From NCBI RefSeq assembly GCF_037975245.1, contig NC_092583.1, positions 9,896,764 to 9,960,763 on the forward strand: a stretch of 64,000 nucleotides of DNA. Direction: 5' to 3'. Positions 35,787 through 47,679 of this stretch are shown here, one piece after another. Positions within the stretch are counted from its first letter, which is position 1, and each line of letters opens with the position of its first letter. The notes under the pieces are model-generated. The model searched no databases, was not told the DNA's origin, and saw only the letters and a program-made list of their open reading frames with translations. This DNA comes from Apostichopus japonicus (taxonomy: Eukaryota > Echinodermata > Holothuroidea > Aspidochirotida > Stichopodidae). Position numbers and translations under genes: made by a program.

Positions 35787-36323
35787 AAGAACCTCAAGAG
35801 TGGATGAAACAATCATGACCTTGTTCTATAAATCCCTCATTCAAAGTGTTTTGATGTATATAACATGATTTGTTACTTTGCCAATGGTACAAGAATCGAT
35901 GCGAAGATGCTTGAGCAATCTAGGAAAGTTGCTCAGCGAGTATAAATCGGTGTTCACTTACCTTCGGTTGAGAGCTTGTATCATGAGAGGGTCTGCAATA
36001 AGGTGAAACAAATCATGCAAGACCCAAAACACCCCTTGTTTGAGAACTAAATTCACAACCGCTCTGGACTGCGTTTATGCCCACCACATACACTTAGGGC
36101 CCACTACATATACCCATTTGTGCCTAATTCTATCCATATATTTAATTCACAAGTGAGAAGATAAGTTTCTTATATGTAGGACTTGCTGTACTGTATATAT
36201 GTTTGTAATATACTGGATGTGTATCGCAGTCTATTGATAGTTATTCTATTGCTTTTTTTTCCCGTTTACAACCTGTGTAAGCCGAATTTCCGATTGTGGA
36301 CAATAAATTCAATTCAATTCAAT
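35787..36323 (+). pseudogene. Decayed LINE ORF2 C-terminus and 3' tail
   Basis: In one frame 35787-35855 reads VDETIMTLFYKSLIQSVL, the start of the post-RT thumb/C-terminal region of CR1/Jockey-type LINE proteins. After a frameshift it continues NMICYFANGTRIDAKMLEQS, and further on YHERVCNKVKQIMQDPKHPL, then a degenerate SGLRLCPPHT block with an in-frame stop. It ends in a tail of repeated AATTC (36302-36322). Frameshifts and stops show a dead 5'-truncated retrotransposon copy. The exact clade cannot be decided from this part alone. Confidence 0.75.
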
Positions 36324-36902
36324 CAATGAACAATGTTTAACCTCTTCTATACACTACTTTCAAAGGTTGAGGCAGCTGCGTCAGACAAGAACAGTTGAAA
36401 TATGCAAAATTCTTTACTAGTGGCAGTTATTGTGTATTGCATTCATGATGATGAATCCAGTTTTACTTGAACTTTACATTAATGGTAATTAATGAATTAC
36501 TAAATTCATGGCAAACTAAAAGCTAATAGCTCAATTTTTCTTTCGATGACTAGAGTGAAAATTTTCGTTATTTCGTTCCTTATGTGGCAGTTGTTACGGA
36601 ATTGCAAAAGTAAGTGAGGTTACTTTCCAGGAATTTCTGATTATGTTATTGATTTTATTGAACATGCCTGAAAATCTAGGTCACAATCTCGCCAGAATCA
36701 TTGACTCGACTGTATTGATGACAAAGTTTTGTCTTTAGTCATAAAAATGAAGGGAAGAAAATGAAATGCTAGTAGAAATTGTAGTTCTTGGTTCTAATAT
36801 GTCACCACTTAACACTTATATGCACTGTTCACATCTGAATATCTCAGACACAAAAAGTCTAATAAAGTGTTCAAACTTTGTCTCACCTAACTAATACTAT
36901 GA

Positions 36903-37269
36903 TTAAAGGTAGTGAAGACTCCTGCCCAAAGAAACGTCTGATGCTGGTAATCTGACCTAGCTTCGAATGAGGTGTAACAGAAGTGTTAGACACCACCATT
37001 GATCCCAGAAAATACACACACAGCTTGCTATCGTTGGTACTTAGACACTAGTGTACAGTCAATACATGCAGCTACGGTCAATACCCACAACACAGTGTAC
37101 ATAGCAGCGATGGACATCTCAGGTCCAGATAAAAGATAACAATGTATCACGTTTCATTACTGTCTGCATGTTGTGGCGACAAGAAGAAAACTTCATTTGC
37201 AAGCAACGGTAAGTTAATTATTTTCAGAGGGCGGCACACGGTTTGGGGCGAGTCTTCAATGCCTTTAAT
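36903..37269 (-). mobile_element. TTAA-flanked MITE, copy 6 (inverted)
   Basis: Starts TTAAAGGTAGTGAAGACTCC and ends GAGTCTTCAATGCCTTTAA, with TTAA on both sides. Internal sequence matches the other copies. Open frames in it are not genes. Confidence 0.9.
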
Positions 37270-37930
37270 ATGTGCAAAAACTGCTACAAATCTTGCATAG
37301 CTTTGTACAGCAGTTAAGCAATTTTGCATAGCATATGGTGGAAGCAATAGCAGATGAATTATTCACTGTAACAACGATCTAAGTACATCTTTGGTAATAC
37401 AGTATATATATATGCTTTAAATTACTGGTCACCTTAAGCTGGATTTCTATTTAGTGTGATGTCATCGTCCACTACTTGTCCACACACAAAGCTTCACCAT
37501 ATCATTGAAACATTACATCTTCTGAAGGCAACTTTTTCGTCAGTAATTCCTTATTGAACATCCCCCTTTCCCTCCCCCCACCCCTACCTACACAGACCTA
37601 ACACACTTGCTTGAAGAAAAAAAAAATATTAATCACCAAGGGCAACAATCTTTGAGTTGGTCAATCCCCCCCCAAAAAAATTTTTATTCCTACAAAGATA
37701 ATCTTGACTTTGTCCATGATAGCATACATCCCCGGAGAAGCTTTATGACTTCACAGCGAAGAAGTGAACTACATTAAAATGTTACAGCAAACCTCTTTGA
37801 AAATGGGAAAGTATTTCAGGGTAGTCCTCTAGTCAAAGAAAAATTTCTGTTTGGATTTAACCAAAATCGGCTGTGGAGGTTGTCAACAGGATGACTCGTT
37901 GTTTACATCAAATTCAATTGCACTGTAACT

Positions 37931-38180
37931 AAATACCACCAGAGGTATCATGTTAACAAGGATTTAGAGTTTTGACCCCTTGTGACCTTAAATGAACTCT
38001 GACCTACACCAAATTGTGTAAAAACTTTACACTACATAAGGCTATCCTACCATGCATACATGGGCTGTTTTGATGTTCAGATCCTGGATATGAGGCATTT
38101 TTGAGATTTTCACATTTTGACCTCTGCTGACCCCAAATGACCTTTGACATCCACCCCAAACAACAGGTTTCCTGTACTAA
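37931..38180 (+). repeat. TGACCT-family repeat, well preserved
   Basis: GGTATCATGTTAACAAGG, TTTGACCCCTTGTGACC, then TTTGACCTCTGCTGACCCC and AAATGACCTTTGACATCC. The last two blocks match 5771-5810. It represents the uninterrupted form of the host repeat at 11690-13660. Confidence 0.7.
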
Positions 38181-38199
38181 TTATGGGAAAGCCTCCATG

Positions 38200-40320
38200 C
38201 CAAATATGAGCACTGAGACTGACAACCTTTTGTGCTGTATCTACATTTCTGCTTTCTGTGTCCATTTTTCCGTTTTCCAGTTTAGTAATTCTCATTCAAT
38301 TGTGGTTGTGTAACTGCTTTACAAGTATTTGCCTTGAGTTGAAAAGAAAATAGAAATGCCAAAAAAAAAGGAGTGGTAAAATAATCTTCCAGTCTTATCT
38401 TATTGAGCATTTATACATTCAGGATTAAGATTCTTGAAAACTCTGACAAAGCAGCAGGATTTTTTTTTCCTGGTGAATTGATATGAAAAACAAACTCGGG
38501 AACTGAGCTATATCTTATATTTTCAAATATCAGTTTTGGTTTGAAATTAATCTCACTTTTGAACTATTTAAATAATAAATAGGACTGACGTCTCTAAATT
38601 CGAACCTGTCAAATATTTTTTTTGATGCCAGACGTCCACTATATGGTGTATACAGTAGAGCAGTTTGTGGTACCATAATCCAACCAGAAAGCCAATAGGC
38701 TTAGTAATTCCATCCCACATTTTACAGTTTATAAGACCATGTTAATTTTTAAAATGCAAACTGCACAGAAAGTTCTTATGCTTACTAGGGTTGATCCATA
38801 TATTATGTAACACTGGTGTCATGTGTCATGACACAGTATGCCTATTGTTTATTGTCTTCACTAGCTAGTTGGAGCAACTTATGTAACATGAGTAAATAAG
38901 GGTGCTTTTACACTAGATCTGGATCAGATCCCCTGATGTTATCAGACAATCATCTCTCCATGGGTAAACTTATGCATTAATCTGGACGCATTTACACTTG
39001 AGTCTTACTCTGATCCTCCCCCGGCTATTCACCGAATGTTGGTCAAAAAATCGGATTGGAAATGTGTCATGCGCAGCCGCTGATCGCGTCGTATGTATAT
39101 TCCAAAACTTTCGTTGTCATGGTGTATTGTCTTCGGGTGACAATACCGCGAAATGCACGGCCCACAAGCACTCAATCTACGTAGGAATTAGAGAATTGTT
39201 TCTAAGACTATCACATAATATTTGTTCGTTGTTTTGATCACAAAATGTTGTGAGTTGAGACAAGTTATGAATTTTGTTGGAAGATAACATCTGTAATACT
39301 GAAAACGATTTTTCAGCTCTGTACATGTGAATTCATACCACAGCAATTTCTTCATTGCTAACTTGCGTCAAATTTCCGGTCCCTTTTTTTTTTTTTTGTG
39401 CAACATTCATTTTCTTAAAAGAAGCTGTTAGAAACTGAAAACACCTACTTAAGTTTTGCTCCATAATGTTCATCTAAGAGATAGTTGCAATGAATTGCTA
39501 AACCACAAATTTTCTACCCATAAACAGGGTCAAGTGTCATAAAATAACAGCAAACTCATATAGTTTGGCATTATTTCACACGATCTGACTGCCAATTTCG
39601 CCAGTTGCATCACAGTCAAACTGGCAACCCTGCTATACAGGTAATAGTTGCACTGAATCTGCCATATATGGACAGAGTTTATGGTTCCTTGTACAGGCAA
39701 GATACACCCTCCACAAACTTACAAATCCATACATCTGGGGAAATCTGTACCTCACATCAACTTCACTATACAGAAATTGCCAAATCTGAAGTACATTGAC
39801 AATCTATGTTTGCTGTCTTTTGTTACATGACTTTTGGCAAAGAATTTTTTAGATCAAGCAATCAATGTACATCTATTGTATCTAAAAACATTTGCTTTCA
39901 TCTAAGAACAGGCATTTTAGTCTTTTGGAGTAACAACAGATTTTTGGCAACACCAAGACGGAAAGCTTGTAAAACTTGGAAGTGACAGTCTGAGCCCTCA
40001 GTCACCAGGCCTAAGAGAAAGACATTACAAGGGTGATAGGCCATATTGGTTGGTAGAGCTCACTGCATAGGTTGTTAACTGGCAGTAACAGTCAATTTTA
40101 TTGTTTCCTTAAAAATTAAGTTAATTTCACAACACTTACCGTTTCCCATGAAAGAGAGTATCAATAAAAGAATATACGGCTCAACATCTATTCATTATCA
40201 TAAGCTTAGGTGGTGCAATGTGTCAATATGTAGTCAATCTGGACCTTGTTAAGCATAGTGAATGCATTGCTAACCATTGGGAGGTGTCTGGACGATATTC
40301 TGAGCCGAAAGAATTAGTAA
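38200..40320. other. No gene supported
   Basis: AT-rich, one short GC-rich stretch at 39000-39180 with a 79-codon frame lacking any motif. Nothing else recognised. Confidence 0.5.
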
Positions 40321-40329
40321 TAGCTATTT

Positions 40330-41870
40330 ATATAGGCCTAGCCTACTGATTATTACAGAATATGGAAAACATTATCCTAAGGTATCATTACATGAACATG
40401 TAGCAACTACTTGGTGAGGTTGTAACATTAATGTTCCATCCATCTGTCCAACAATTTTCTAATAGCCTAGGTTACTTGCATTCTGTAGTAAGGTTACTGC
40501 TGATTTAGCCCAGCCTATACTTACATCCTAACTTACCCTTAGGCCCTAACTTAGTTAGGCCTGGCCTATTTCAGTAACTGCTGTATATCCTACCAAAGGT
40601 AGGCTAGCCTAGTCTAAGGTTTCTAACTTTACCTTCTTGGTTGGTAACTGTAGTGTAACTGTGAAAAGTGTGAGCTCAGCTAATATCAGGCATCCTCAAT
40701 GATGACATTGCTTCGGATGAACAATTTCTGATGGAAATACAACTCCAAGTAGGCCTAAAACTTAAATACAGTCCTAGCCAATACATGTTGGGAACGTTCA
40801 GCAGCCAACATGCAATAATCTCAAGGTTAGGCCTAACGTTAGGCTATGTATCAACACTGTCAACAAACAACAGTCCTGCCATATTAGTTACACTGAATAA
40901 CCGTCAGTTATATCTGATGATCTTTCATGAAATTAACAAATAAATCTTACCAGAACTACAAAATCCTGTCAGTCTCCAAAAGTGGTAATCCTCACTAGGA
41001 AAGTTTCCTAAAGCGTTTGTAGATTAAAGATATCCAAATCATTCGTACTCACAAGTCAACACTCAGGAAGTCTGTGTAATGAACAACAACACTGAGTAGA
41101 TACGTATATATGCAATGTCGGAGTATATAACTGTGTATACGTAGCAGGCCTTCTATTGTACTGTGCACCGTTACATTAATGAACGTTTTGTTGACAATCT
41201 TACGTCTGCTGACAAACAACCTACGAGGTCCCCCTCACACACGGGTCACAACATACTTGCTTGAGGTGATACCTCTGGTACGTTCATGTGAGGTCAATCT
41301 TAAGTCATCTACAAACGTCTGTAGTCGATAAATTTTACATATTTTTTTATGGTATGATTATGGTATGATTTCTGTAACAGCTTCAGGTAAATTGGTAGAG
41401 CTACTGTAGGTTGTTGGGTAAGCATGTGACGCTAATGCAGCGCAATGAGATAAGGTCAGGGAGTTTTTAACAACTCAGGTCAACGGACCTTTGGCAAAGT
41501 TACGAAACGGCCTATATAGTTCGGTAAAAACGAGCAGATGCCTAAGTCGATAAAGGTATCATTTGCGTAAGAGACAAGCAATTCGAGTAACCTACTTTAC
41601 TGGGTTTTCCCCAGTAGCAGACCTATATGGTGAAAGCAACAATTGTTGAGAGATTTTTCTACCTTTCGTGAGTTCGATATTTTAGCGAGAGAGCGTGAAC
41701 AGAATGAACTTTAACCAACTGCTGCTTAACAGAGATATTTAAGAACCTATTTGCAACTCCTGAAATGCACATTTTGGACATTACTTTACAAATTCAGACC
41801 AGTGAAATACATTTTCCAATTAATTGATCTGTAATATTGACATATAGGCCTACGACCCGGGCAAGTTTTC
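40330..41870. other. Segment rich in TAGGCCTA/TAGCCTA motifs
   Basis: TAGGCCTA, TAGGCTA, AGGCCTAACGTTAGGCT and related words recur at 40343, 40546, 40600, 40751, 40828 and 41848. There is no open frame of substance (40731-40943 has no domain). The motif cluster could be regulatory or a diffuse repeat; I cannot decide. Confidence 0.35.
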
Positions 41871-41874
41871 ACTT

Positions 41875-42680
41875 AATGACTACGTGTGATTCATCATGAT
41901 CCACTTTATCAACTTGACCCGAGTATTTCCAGATATACATTGCAGTGATTGTGTGTGTCTGACTCTTGATTACATAGTATGCTCTCCCTTTGCCAGCTGC
42001 TGCAGCCCGAGCCTGCGATGCCAACTTTTATTCCCTTAGGACCAACAGCAGGAAAGTAAAATAGGAATATACGCATCTACGCCAGGTAGCTTTTTTCTCG
42101 TGGTTTCTGCCACTGTAATGAGATTTCCAAAGTAAGACAAAGCCTCAATTCTCCAAAAGCTAAAACAGAATTCTACGTTTTATTCCAATAATTGTTTAAC
42201 GCTTTCCATGGTCTGGATTCCCAGGCCTTACTACCGACTGATATCATATCTCGGCGGTAAAGTAGTGTCTATACAAAGGCCTAAGTGAATAATTTCGTCA
42301 ACACAACAACACGACCAACAGCAAAATATTTGTTGTGGAAAACTCCAACTAGTAGTGTTGATGAAAAGCAATAATAAAACTTAATCAGAAAGACAAATTG
42401 TACTACCATTTACATTAAACTTTTAGAACATGTGAGAAAGCAATTCTTCAATCTTTAGGTCACGATCCATTTTGTTTTTCCATTTTTCTATAACCGTTCT
42501 TTGGTGGTATTTTTGTTTTTCTCTTTTCACACTGTCATGAGCAAAAGTTTCTGGGCGATAAAGCGCGGGTGATTTTAAAACCTATTACCGGTATCTCTTA
42601 GGAGTGTTTTGAAAAGCCTGAACACGTTTTCGTGACATATTTTTTATTACACCACTAATAATGTTATCAAAACAAAAGAC
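41875..42680. other. No feature recognised
   Basis: Mixed composition without recognisable coding or repeat structure. Confidence 0.5.
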
Positions 42681-42682
42681 GA

Positions 42683-42720
42683 AACGTTTTAATAACGTTT
42701 TAAAAACGTTTTGGTGTTTG
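42683..42720 (+). repeat. AACGTTTT triple repeat at the SINE junction
   Basis: AAACGTTTTAATAACGTTTT followed by AAAAACGTTTTGG immediately precedes the SINE. It is a small self-complementary repeat. Confidence 0.6.
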
Positions 42721-42721
42721 C

Positions 42722-42880
42722 TGGGTAGCTCAGTGGTTAACGCCGGTGCCTTTCAATCATAAGGTCCCCGGTTCGAGTCACTCCAAGATTAATGTTTGTC
42801 GTCCAGTTACAGAGTTGTTGACAATAAACAATTCATAATCATGATTTAAAGTACATACAAACATACACACATATACATAC
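42722..42880 (+). mobile_element. tRNA-derived SINE, shorter copy
   Basis: A-box TAGCTCAGTGG (42726-42736) and B-box GGTTCGAGTC (42770-42779), followed by the same body as 20557-20690 (GATTAATGTxTGTCGTCCAG and GTTACAGAGTTGTTGACAAT). The GGCTTTGATAAGCC block is absent and the copy passes directly to a CATACA-rich tail. So either an internal deletion or a second SINE subtype. Confidence 0.8.
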
Positions 42881-43044
42881 ATCTCATAGCCTATACTTTG
42901 TGTTGTGTTGCAATCCGTTATTGCACTGGACAAAATGTAGACTCCGGTAGGACCGACTCCATGCATAATTTTCGACTACATTCGAGTTTGATTGCACTAT
43001 TGGTAGCATTTTATGGATCCTAAACGAATATATTTCTTTTTCGG

Positions 43045-43130
43045 CATAGGTCGAAGGTCATTTGAGGTCAACAGAGTCTGAACATGTTGCTTGTGCAGGT
43101 CGAAAGTCGTTTGGGTTCAACATAGTTCAA
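43045..43130 (-). repeat. TGACCT-family fragment
   Basis: GGTCGAAGGTCATTTGAGGT and, 50 bases on, GGTCGAAAGTCGTTTGGGTT: two successive copies of the inverted TGACCT core. Confidence 0.5.
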
Positions 43131-43139
43131 ACAGGGAGT

Positions 43140-44170
43140 CGTTATGGAACAACACCCTGGTTCAAATAGGCTGTCAATTCCCTGAACAACTCCAAAAGGC
43201 ATATAGCGTGGGTGACCTTGATATTGCTGTGTAGATGTATCCTCCACTGTGGGCGCAAGAACAGTTTTTTTTTTTCGATGTCATTTGAGCTTTACAGACT
43301 ATAGTCATATAGCCTGTAAAGCTCGTGTACATGATTACTTCAAAATCATGGTTTAAATATGCACTTGCTGTGTATATGTTCACAAGTAATTAAATGCAAT
43401 TCATTTGCTGATCACTTGAAGTTATGATAGGTCAAAAACTTGAAGAAAAAAAAAACTTGTTTGTAGTGTTACATATCTCATATAGTTATCACATAAAATG
43501 TGGCAAGGAATCACCAATTATAAGCCTATTGACTTTTGGGGTCAGTGCAGGCTTGTACCGATTAATTAAGGGAGGAACATTTAGGAAAATAACATTAGGA
43601 AGTTCTAAAAGTGTTTTCCCTCTCAAAGTGTTATACATATAAAGTCCCTCGTTTCCACCTTCATATAATATCCAAATGTATTGTACTGCGATAACCAAAC
43701 ATATATATATATTTTTAATATTTTAAGCTACAGCGCATCTTCTTTGAACATTCTCCCTTACGACCAAATTTCCTATATTTTGGGGTAATATTAGAATAGC
43801 AAAGTAATTAACCTTCCGGGGATGTCCACCACTCTTCAATTATATTTCTGGGAGTTGTTTGTTCGCCTTTATACCATAAATTGACGGACACGTTAACGAA
43901 CCACTCAATCATTTGTAATCAAAGATAATTTCAACACCGTACGTCCTTCTCTGGACGGCACGTTTATAGGCGGAGTTTTGTCACTTCCACCTGTGATTGG
44001 CCCTATGAAGTTACTCATTTATATAGTACTAGATGTAGGGGTGTGCTCTCTTTTCACCAATGACGAGCCCTTGCATAGCATCCCACATTAAAAGTCTCCA
44101 CAACATTGCCCAGGCTTCGGTTAAATTTGATTTGAGAAGAGAAAAAATCGTCATCGTCAAATCAGTTGGA
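43140..44170. other. No gene supported
   Basis: AT-rich; short frames on both strands at 43424-43698 lack motifs. (AT)n at 43701-43712. Confidence 0.5.
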
Positions 44171-44177
44171 ACTTTTA

Positions 44178-44760
44178 GTTCGCCTTTACATGTTCATATA
44201 GCTGTAATTTATAGGTTTCGTTGCCTAACCTATGCTTTCCTCATGTATGCTATGTAGCCTACTCTGTATCCTGACCATAGAAATTGATAATCAATTTCTA
44301 TGACCCTGACGCTATATGAAAATCATGACGAAATAGACTGCAATGTTTTCTCTTCCTAATCTGTCGCTATGTCAAATAAAAAGGATTCTCATGGTGCTGT
44401 AAATTTAACTATGTAAGATTTGAAAAGTGATGGCGTGTTTTGGAATCAGCATGTATGGGCGATGGCGCTGTTCGCCTTTACATGTTCATGTAGCTGTGAT
44501 TTATAGGTTTCGTAGCCTAACCTATACTTTTCTCATGTATGCTATGTAGCCTACTCTGTACCTGACGCTATATGAAATCATCACGAAATAGTCTGCAATG
44601 TTTTCTCTTTCTGATCTGTGGCTATGTCAAATATAAAGGAATCTCATGGTGCAGTTAATTGAACTATGTCAGATTTGAAAAGTGATGGCGTGTTTTGGAA
44701 TAAGCATGTATGTGGTGGCGCTGTTCATGTTATCTTGGGCGATATGTTCAATGTTGGGTA
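44178..44760 (+). repeat. Tandem duplication of about 290 bases
   Basis: GTTCGCCTTTACATGTTCAT at 44178 and 44470 begins two copies that share CTCATGTATGCTATGTAGCC, GCAATGTTTTCTCTT and TTTGAAAAGTGATGGCGTG. Copy 1 has an extra insert (about 44269-44306) holding the palindrome TAGAAATTGATAATCAATTT (44279 onward), flanked by CCTGAC on both sides; copy 2 has CCTGAC once. Non-coding. Confidence 0.85.
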
Positions 44761-44861
44761 TAAACCTCACCGTTACAATACAGTTTTTAGTTTCGATGAT
44801 AATCGTAACCTTTGCAGTCATGCATGCCGATGAGTGTATGTGTGTGTGTGTGTGTGTGACG

Positions 44862-44968
44862 CCTTGCTTGTAAACACGATATCTCATGAACGGAAGCTTG
44901 GACCAATCTCATATTTGGTGTGTAGGATTACCACATTGAGTAGAAGAAGCCTAAATTCTGAAACCATG
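44862..44968 (+). repeat. Dispersed repeat (CGATATCTCA family), copy 1
   Basis: ACACGATATCTCATGAACGG, GGACCAATCTCATATTTGGT, GTAGGATTACC and AGAAGCCTA match 45915-46010 in order. A (GT)n run (44836-44859) precedes it. Confidence 0.7.
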
Positions 44969-44984
44969 TAACAGTACTGCCAAG

Positions 44985-45120
44985 TCACCCGCTTTGGGCG
45001 GGTGTCACCCGCATTTTCGGGTCGTCTCCCGCTCGCTCACCCGCCCACCTGTCCGAATCTCCCGCATTTTCCAAAAAAACTCCCGCATTTTTGAAGAATC
45101 TCCCGCATTGTAGGCCCACA
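44985..45120 (+). repeat. CTCCCGCATTTT degenerate repeat
   Basis: TCACCCGCTTTGGGCGGGTG can fold into a hairpin, and is followed by four copies of (A/T)CTCCCGCATTTT. GC-rich against its surroundings. Confidence 0.75.
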
Positions 45121-45485
45121 GAGTTTTTCCTGTGAAAGTGTATCATTGCTAGCGTGAAATTCATTTCATCACACCAAAATGCGAATTATCTCAGAACCGC
45201 CAGGATCGGAAATTACCTATAGCCGATCGTGCAAAATATGCCCGGCTGAAAGCAACGTTACCTATACGATTCGTGAAAAATAATACCGTTACGACACACG
45301 TGAACGTTACAGCGTCCGCGAAGTCATTGAATGCAACCGAACAAAGTACGCGCGCTACTGCCAGAAACTACCGGTAGCTGTAGTACCCCATGCTGGAGTA
45401 CTCCGGCCGGGAGGAGTTCAGTTCCTTAGGAATTTGGAATATCACATTCAAAATCAGCTCAGTGCTACTGCCCCAAAATACAGGA

Positions 45486-47335
45486 AGTGCTGTTTCCTAC
45501 CGCGATCAGGGCCGGGTCTGTCATACGACAATGATTTCCCTGATTGTACGCTACGCGCGCCAAACCGGTGGTCGCGCTCCGTTGTCATTTTCCACCTCTA
45601 ACCCCTTGGCCCCCATCTCAAGTATTGAGGACACAGTGCAAAATTTCAGAGATTTTTTTTATTTCAAGATATTTTTTCCCTCTGGAATGAAAAAAAAATA
45701 GACACAATACAAATATGGAGACAGCATAGATTCAGCTTAGATGACCCGGGAAGTGATGTTTCCGGCCATCTGAGGGGCCGTAAGATCCCAAAATTTTCTT
45801 GTACGCTTCGCGCCAACCCATGGTGGCGCTCCGCTTAGATGGTGTACGTAACCAACAGCACCATACAATTTTCACTCGCCTAAAAAACATCTGACCTTGG
45901 CATCTCTGATGTAAGCACGATATCTCAAGAAGGGAATCTTGGACCAATCTCATATTAAGTATGAAGTTGTGACACCTTACGTACAAGAAGCCTATTGTTT
46001 TTGTGGAGGTCAAGGTCATTTTGAGTCACCAGGAGTCAAATTGTGGAAACCTTGTTTTATAATCTACTGTATCTTCCACCGACCAGCCTATTAGATAAGA
46101 TGAGTTACACCTCATTAGAATAGGAGAGGCTGTTGGCAATTCTAGATTTTCACCCATTCTATATTCATAATGGGCAAAAGCTCAAACAATTTTCTATATT
46201 GCTTTAAATAGAAAGAATTGGGCATCAAATATTTTTTCCATGATTGGATTGTTACCAGTGGCGGCGGAACTGGGGGGGGGGGGCTTGGGGGGGCTGAGCC
46301 CCCCCAATGAAAAAGTTGAGGGGGCAAATGCATGATAAGCCCCCCCAATATTTACCAAGGCTCCGAAACGTGCATCTGCCCATTTTTCAATGCATACTTG
46401 TCGATCTGTCCGATGCACACGTATACTTTATAGGTGTAATAATTTTAGTAAATGCTGGGGGGACCCTTGGCCCGTCCCCTGGCTTTAGACCACATTGTCA
46501 CCCCAACCGCATCTTCACGCCCCGTGAAAAGTGGAAGCAATGAGTGTGAGTACCGGTAAGCGCAACACAACTTCGTCTTAGGCCAATGACTTGCATCATT
46601 TCAGCTAGTTCTCCAACATCCCCTTACTCAGTGGCGGAGTGTCCATACAGTCAGGGGGCGGATGCCCCCCTGACGGACTCAAATGGACTGCAGGTGCCCT
46701 TTTCAGCTTTTCACTACTTTTTACTTATTCGCGATTATTGACTATTTTATTGCGCTCTCATCTACCTTTTGACATTTGCCATATTCTTTTGGTGTAATTT
46801 TTCGACAAAATGGCGACGACACCTATATATTTTCTGTTTATCTGCAAATTAGCAAGGCCCGGAAAGGATCATTTCCTGCAATCTAGGGAGTATCTTTACT
46901 CAAAAATTTTCTGTACGCTCCGCGCCAACCTGTGGTGGCGCTCCGCTTAGATAGTGTCGAAAGCGCCCCTACCGACCATTCTTGTCCCCCTGACCAATAC
47001 CCCTAGCTCCGCCACTGCCCTTACTACACTCAAAAACGTCTTTGCGAGTACACTACGAGTAATAGGTACTCTCTTAAAACACCATCGAATATACAAATTA
47101 CAAATGTTTTTACAGACTTTTACGTGCAATCTGAGAAATTGCAGGCTTGAGACCCATATTTTAGGGCTAGGTATTCGCAGCATAAAACACTTGGGAAGTG
47201 CAGTTTCTGGCCATCTGGGGGTTTGAAAAACCCCAAAATTTTCTTGTACGCTCCGCGCCAACCGATGGTGGCGCTCTGCTTAGATAGTCTCCACACATTA
47301 GCCCCCCCCCCAATAATTTTTCCGTTCCGCCACAC
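45486..47335 (+). repeat. Cluster of GC-rich dispersed repeats (TACGCTCCGCGCC family)
   Basis: A block GGGAAGTG-(C/A)-TTTC-x-GGCCATCTG, AAAATTTTCTTGTACGC, TCCGCGCCAACC-x-TGGTGGCGCTCCGC, TTAGATAGTGT recurs at 45486-45560 (degraded), 45750-45845, 46900-46960 and 47185-47295, and again at 48570-48705. Between them are 'GGCGGAACTGGGGGG...CCCCCC' blocks at 46258-46305 and 46627-46675. The clustering suggests repeated insertion or local duplication of one composite element. Open frames in it on both strands are by-products. Confidence 0.7.
45905..46040 (+). repeat. Dispersed repeat (CGATATCTCA family), copy 2, plus inverted TGACCT
   Basis: GCACGATATCTCAAGAAGGG, GGACCAATCTCATATTAAGT, ACAAGAAGCCTATTG, then GGAGGTCAAGGTCATTTTGA: the last is the inverse of the TGACCT family core. 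Confidence 0.7.
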
Positions 47336-47679
47336 CTGATTGTTACATTTTATTATTGGTTTATTTTACTGCAACAACTAAGTGTGTTTGTCATATTTAA
47401 GTGACTATGATATGTATTTGTTTACTTGACTTACTGTTTTCTTTCATATGTAGATGTGATATTGAGTATTTATGCTGGAAATAAACTTTTTTCGTTATCA
47501 TTGTCACTTTGAGAACAACAATTCACATCCTTTTCTTGTTGTTATAACATTGTATTAATGCTAGAAAGGGAGGTTTACACAATTAAAGTAGTCAATGACA
47601 AGTTGTCCAAGATCAATCAACATTGTTGCTGTAAAATACCCCGAATAAATAAATGGAACAATCCAACCGTGGAAATAAT

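Noticed and set aside
39000-39237. 79-codon frame in a slightly GC-richer patch
   Set aside because: No motif and no exon borders; not enough to support a gene.
46142-46543. Proline-rich open frames on both strands
   Set aside because: Produced by poly-G/poly-C of the GGCGGAAC dispersed repeat.
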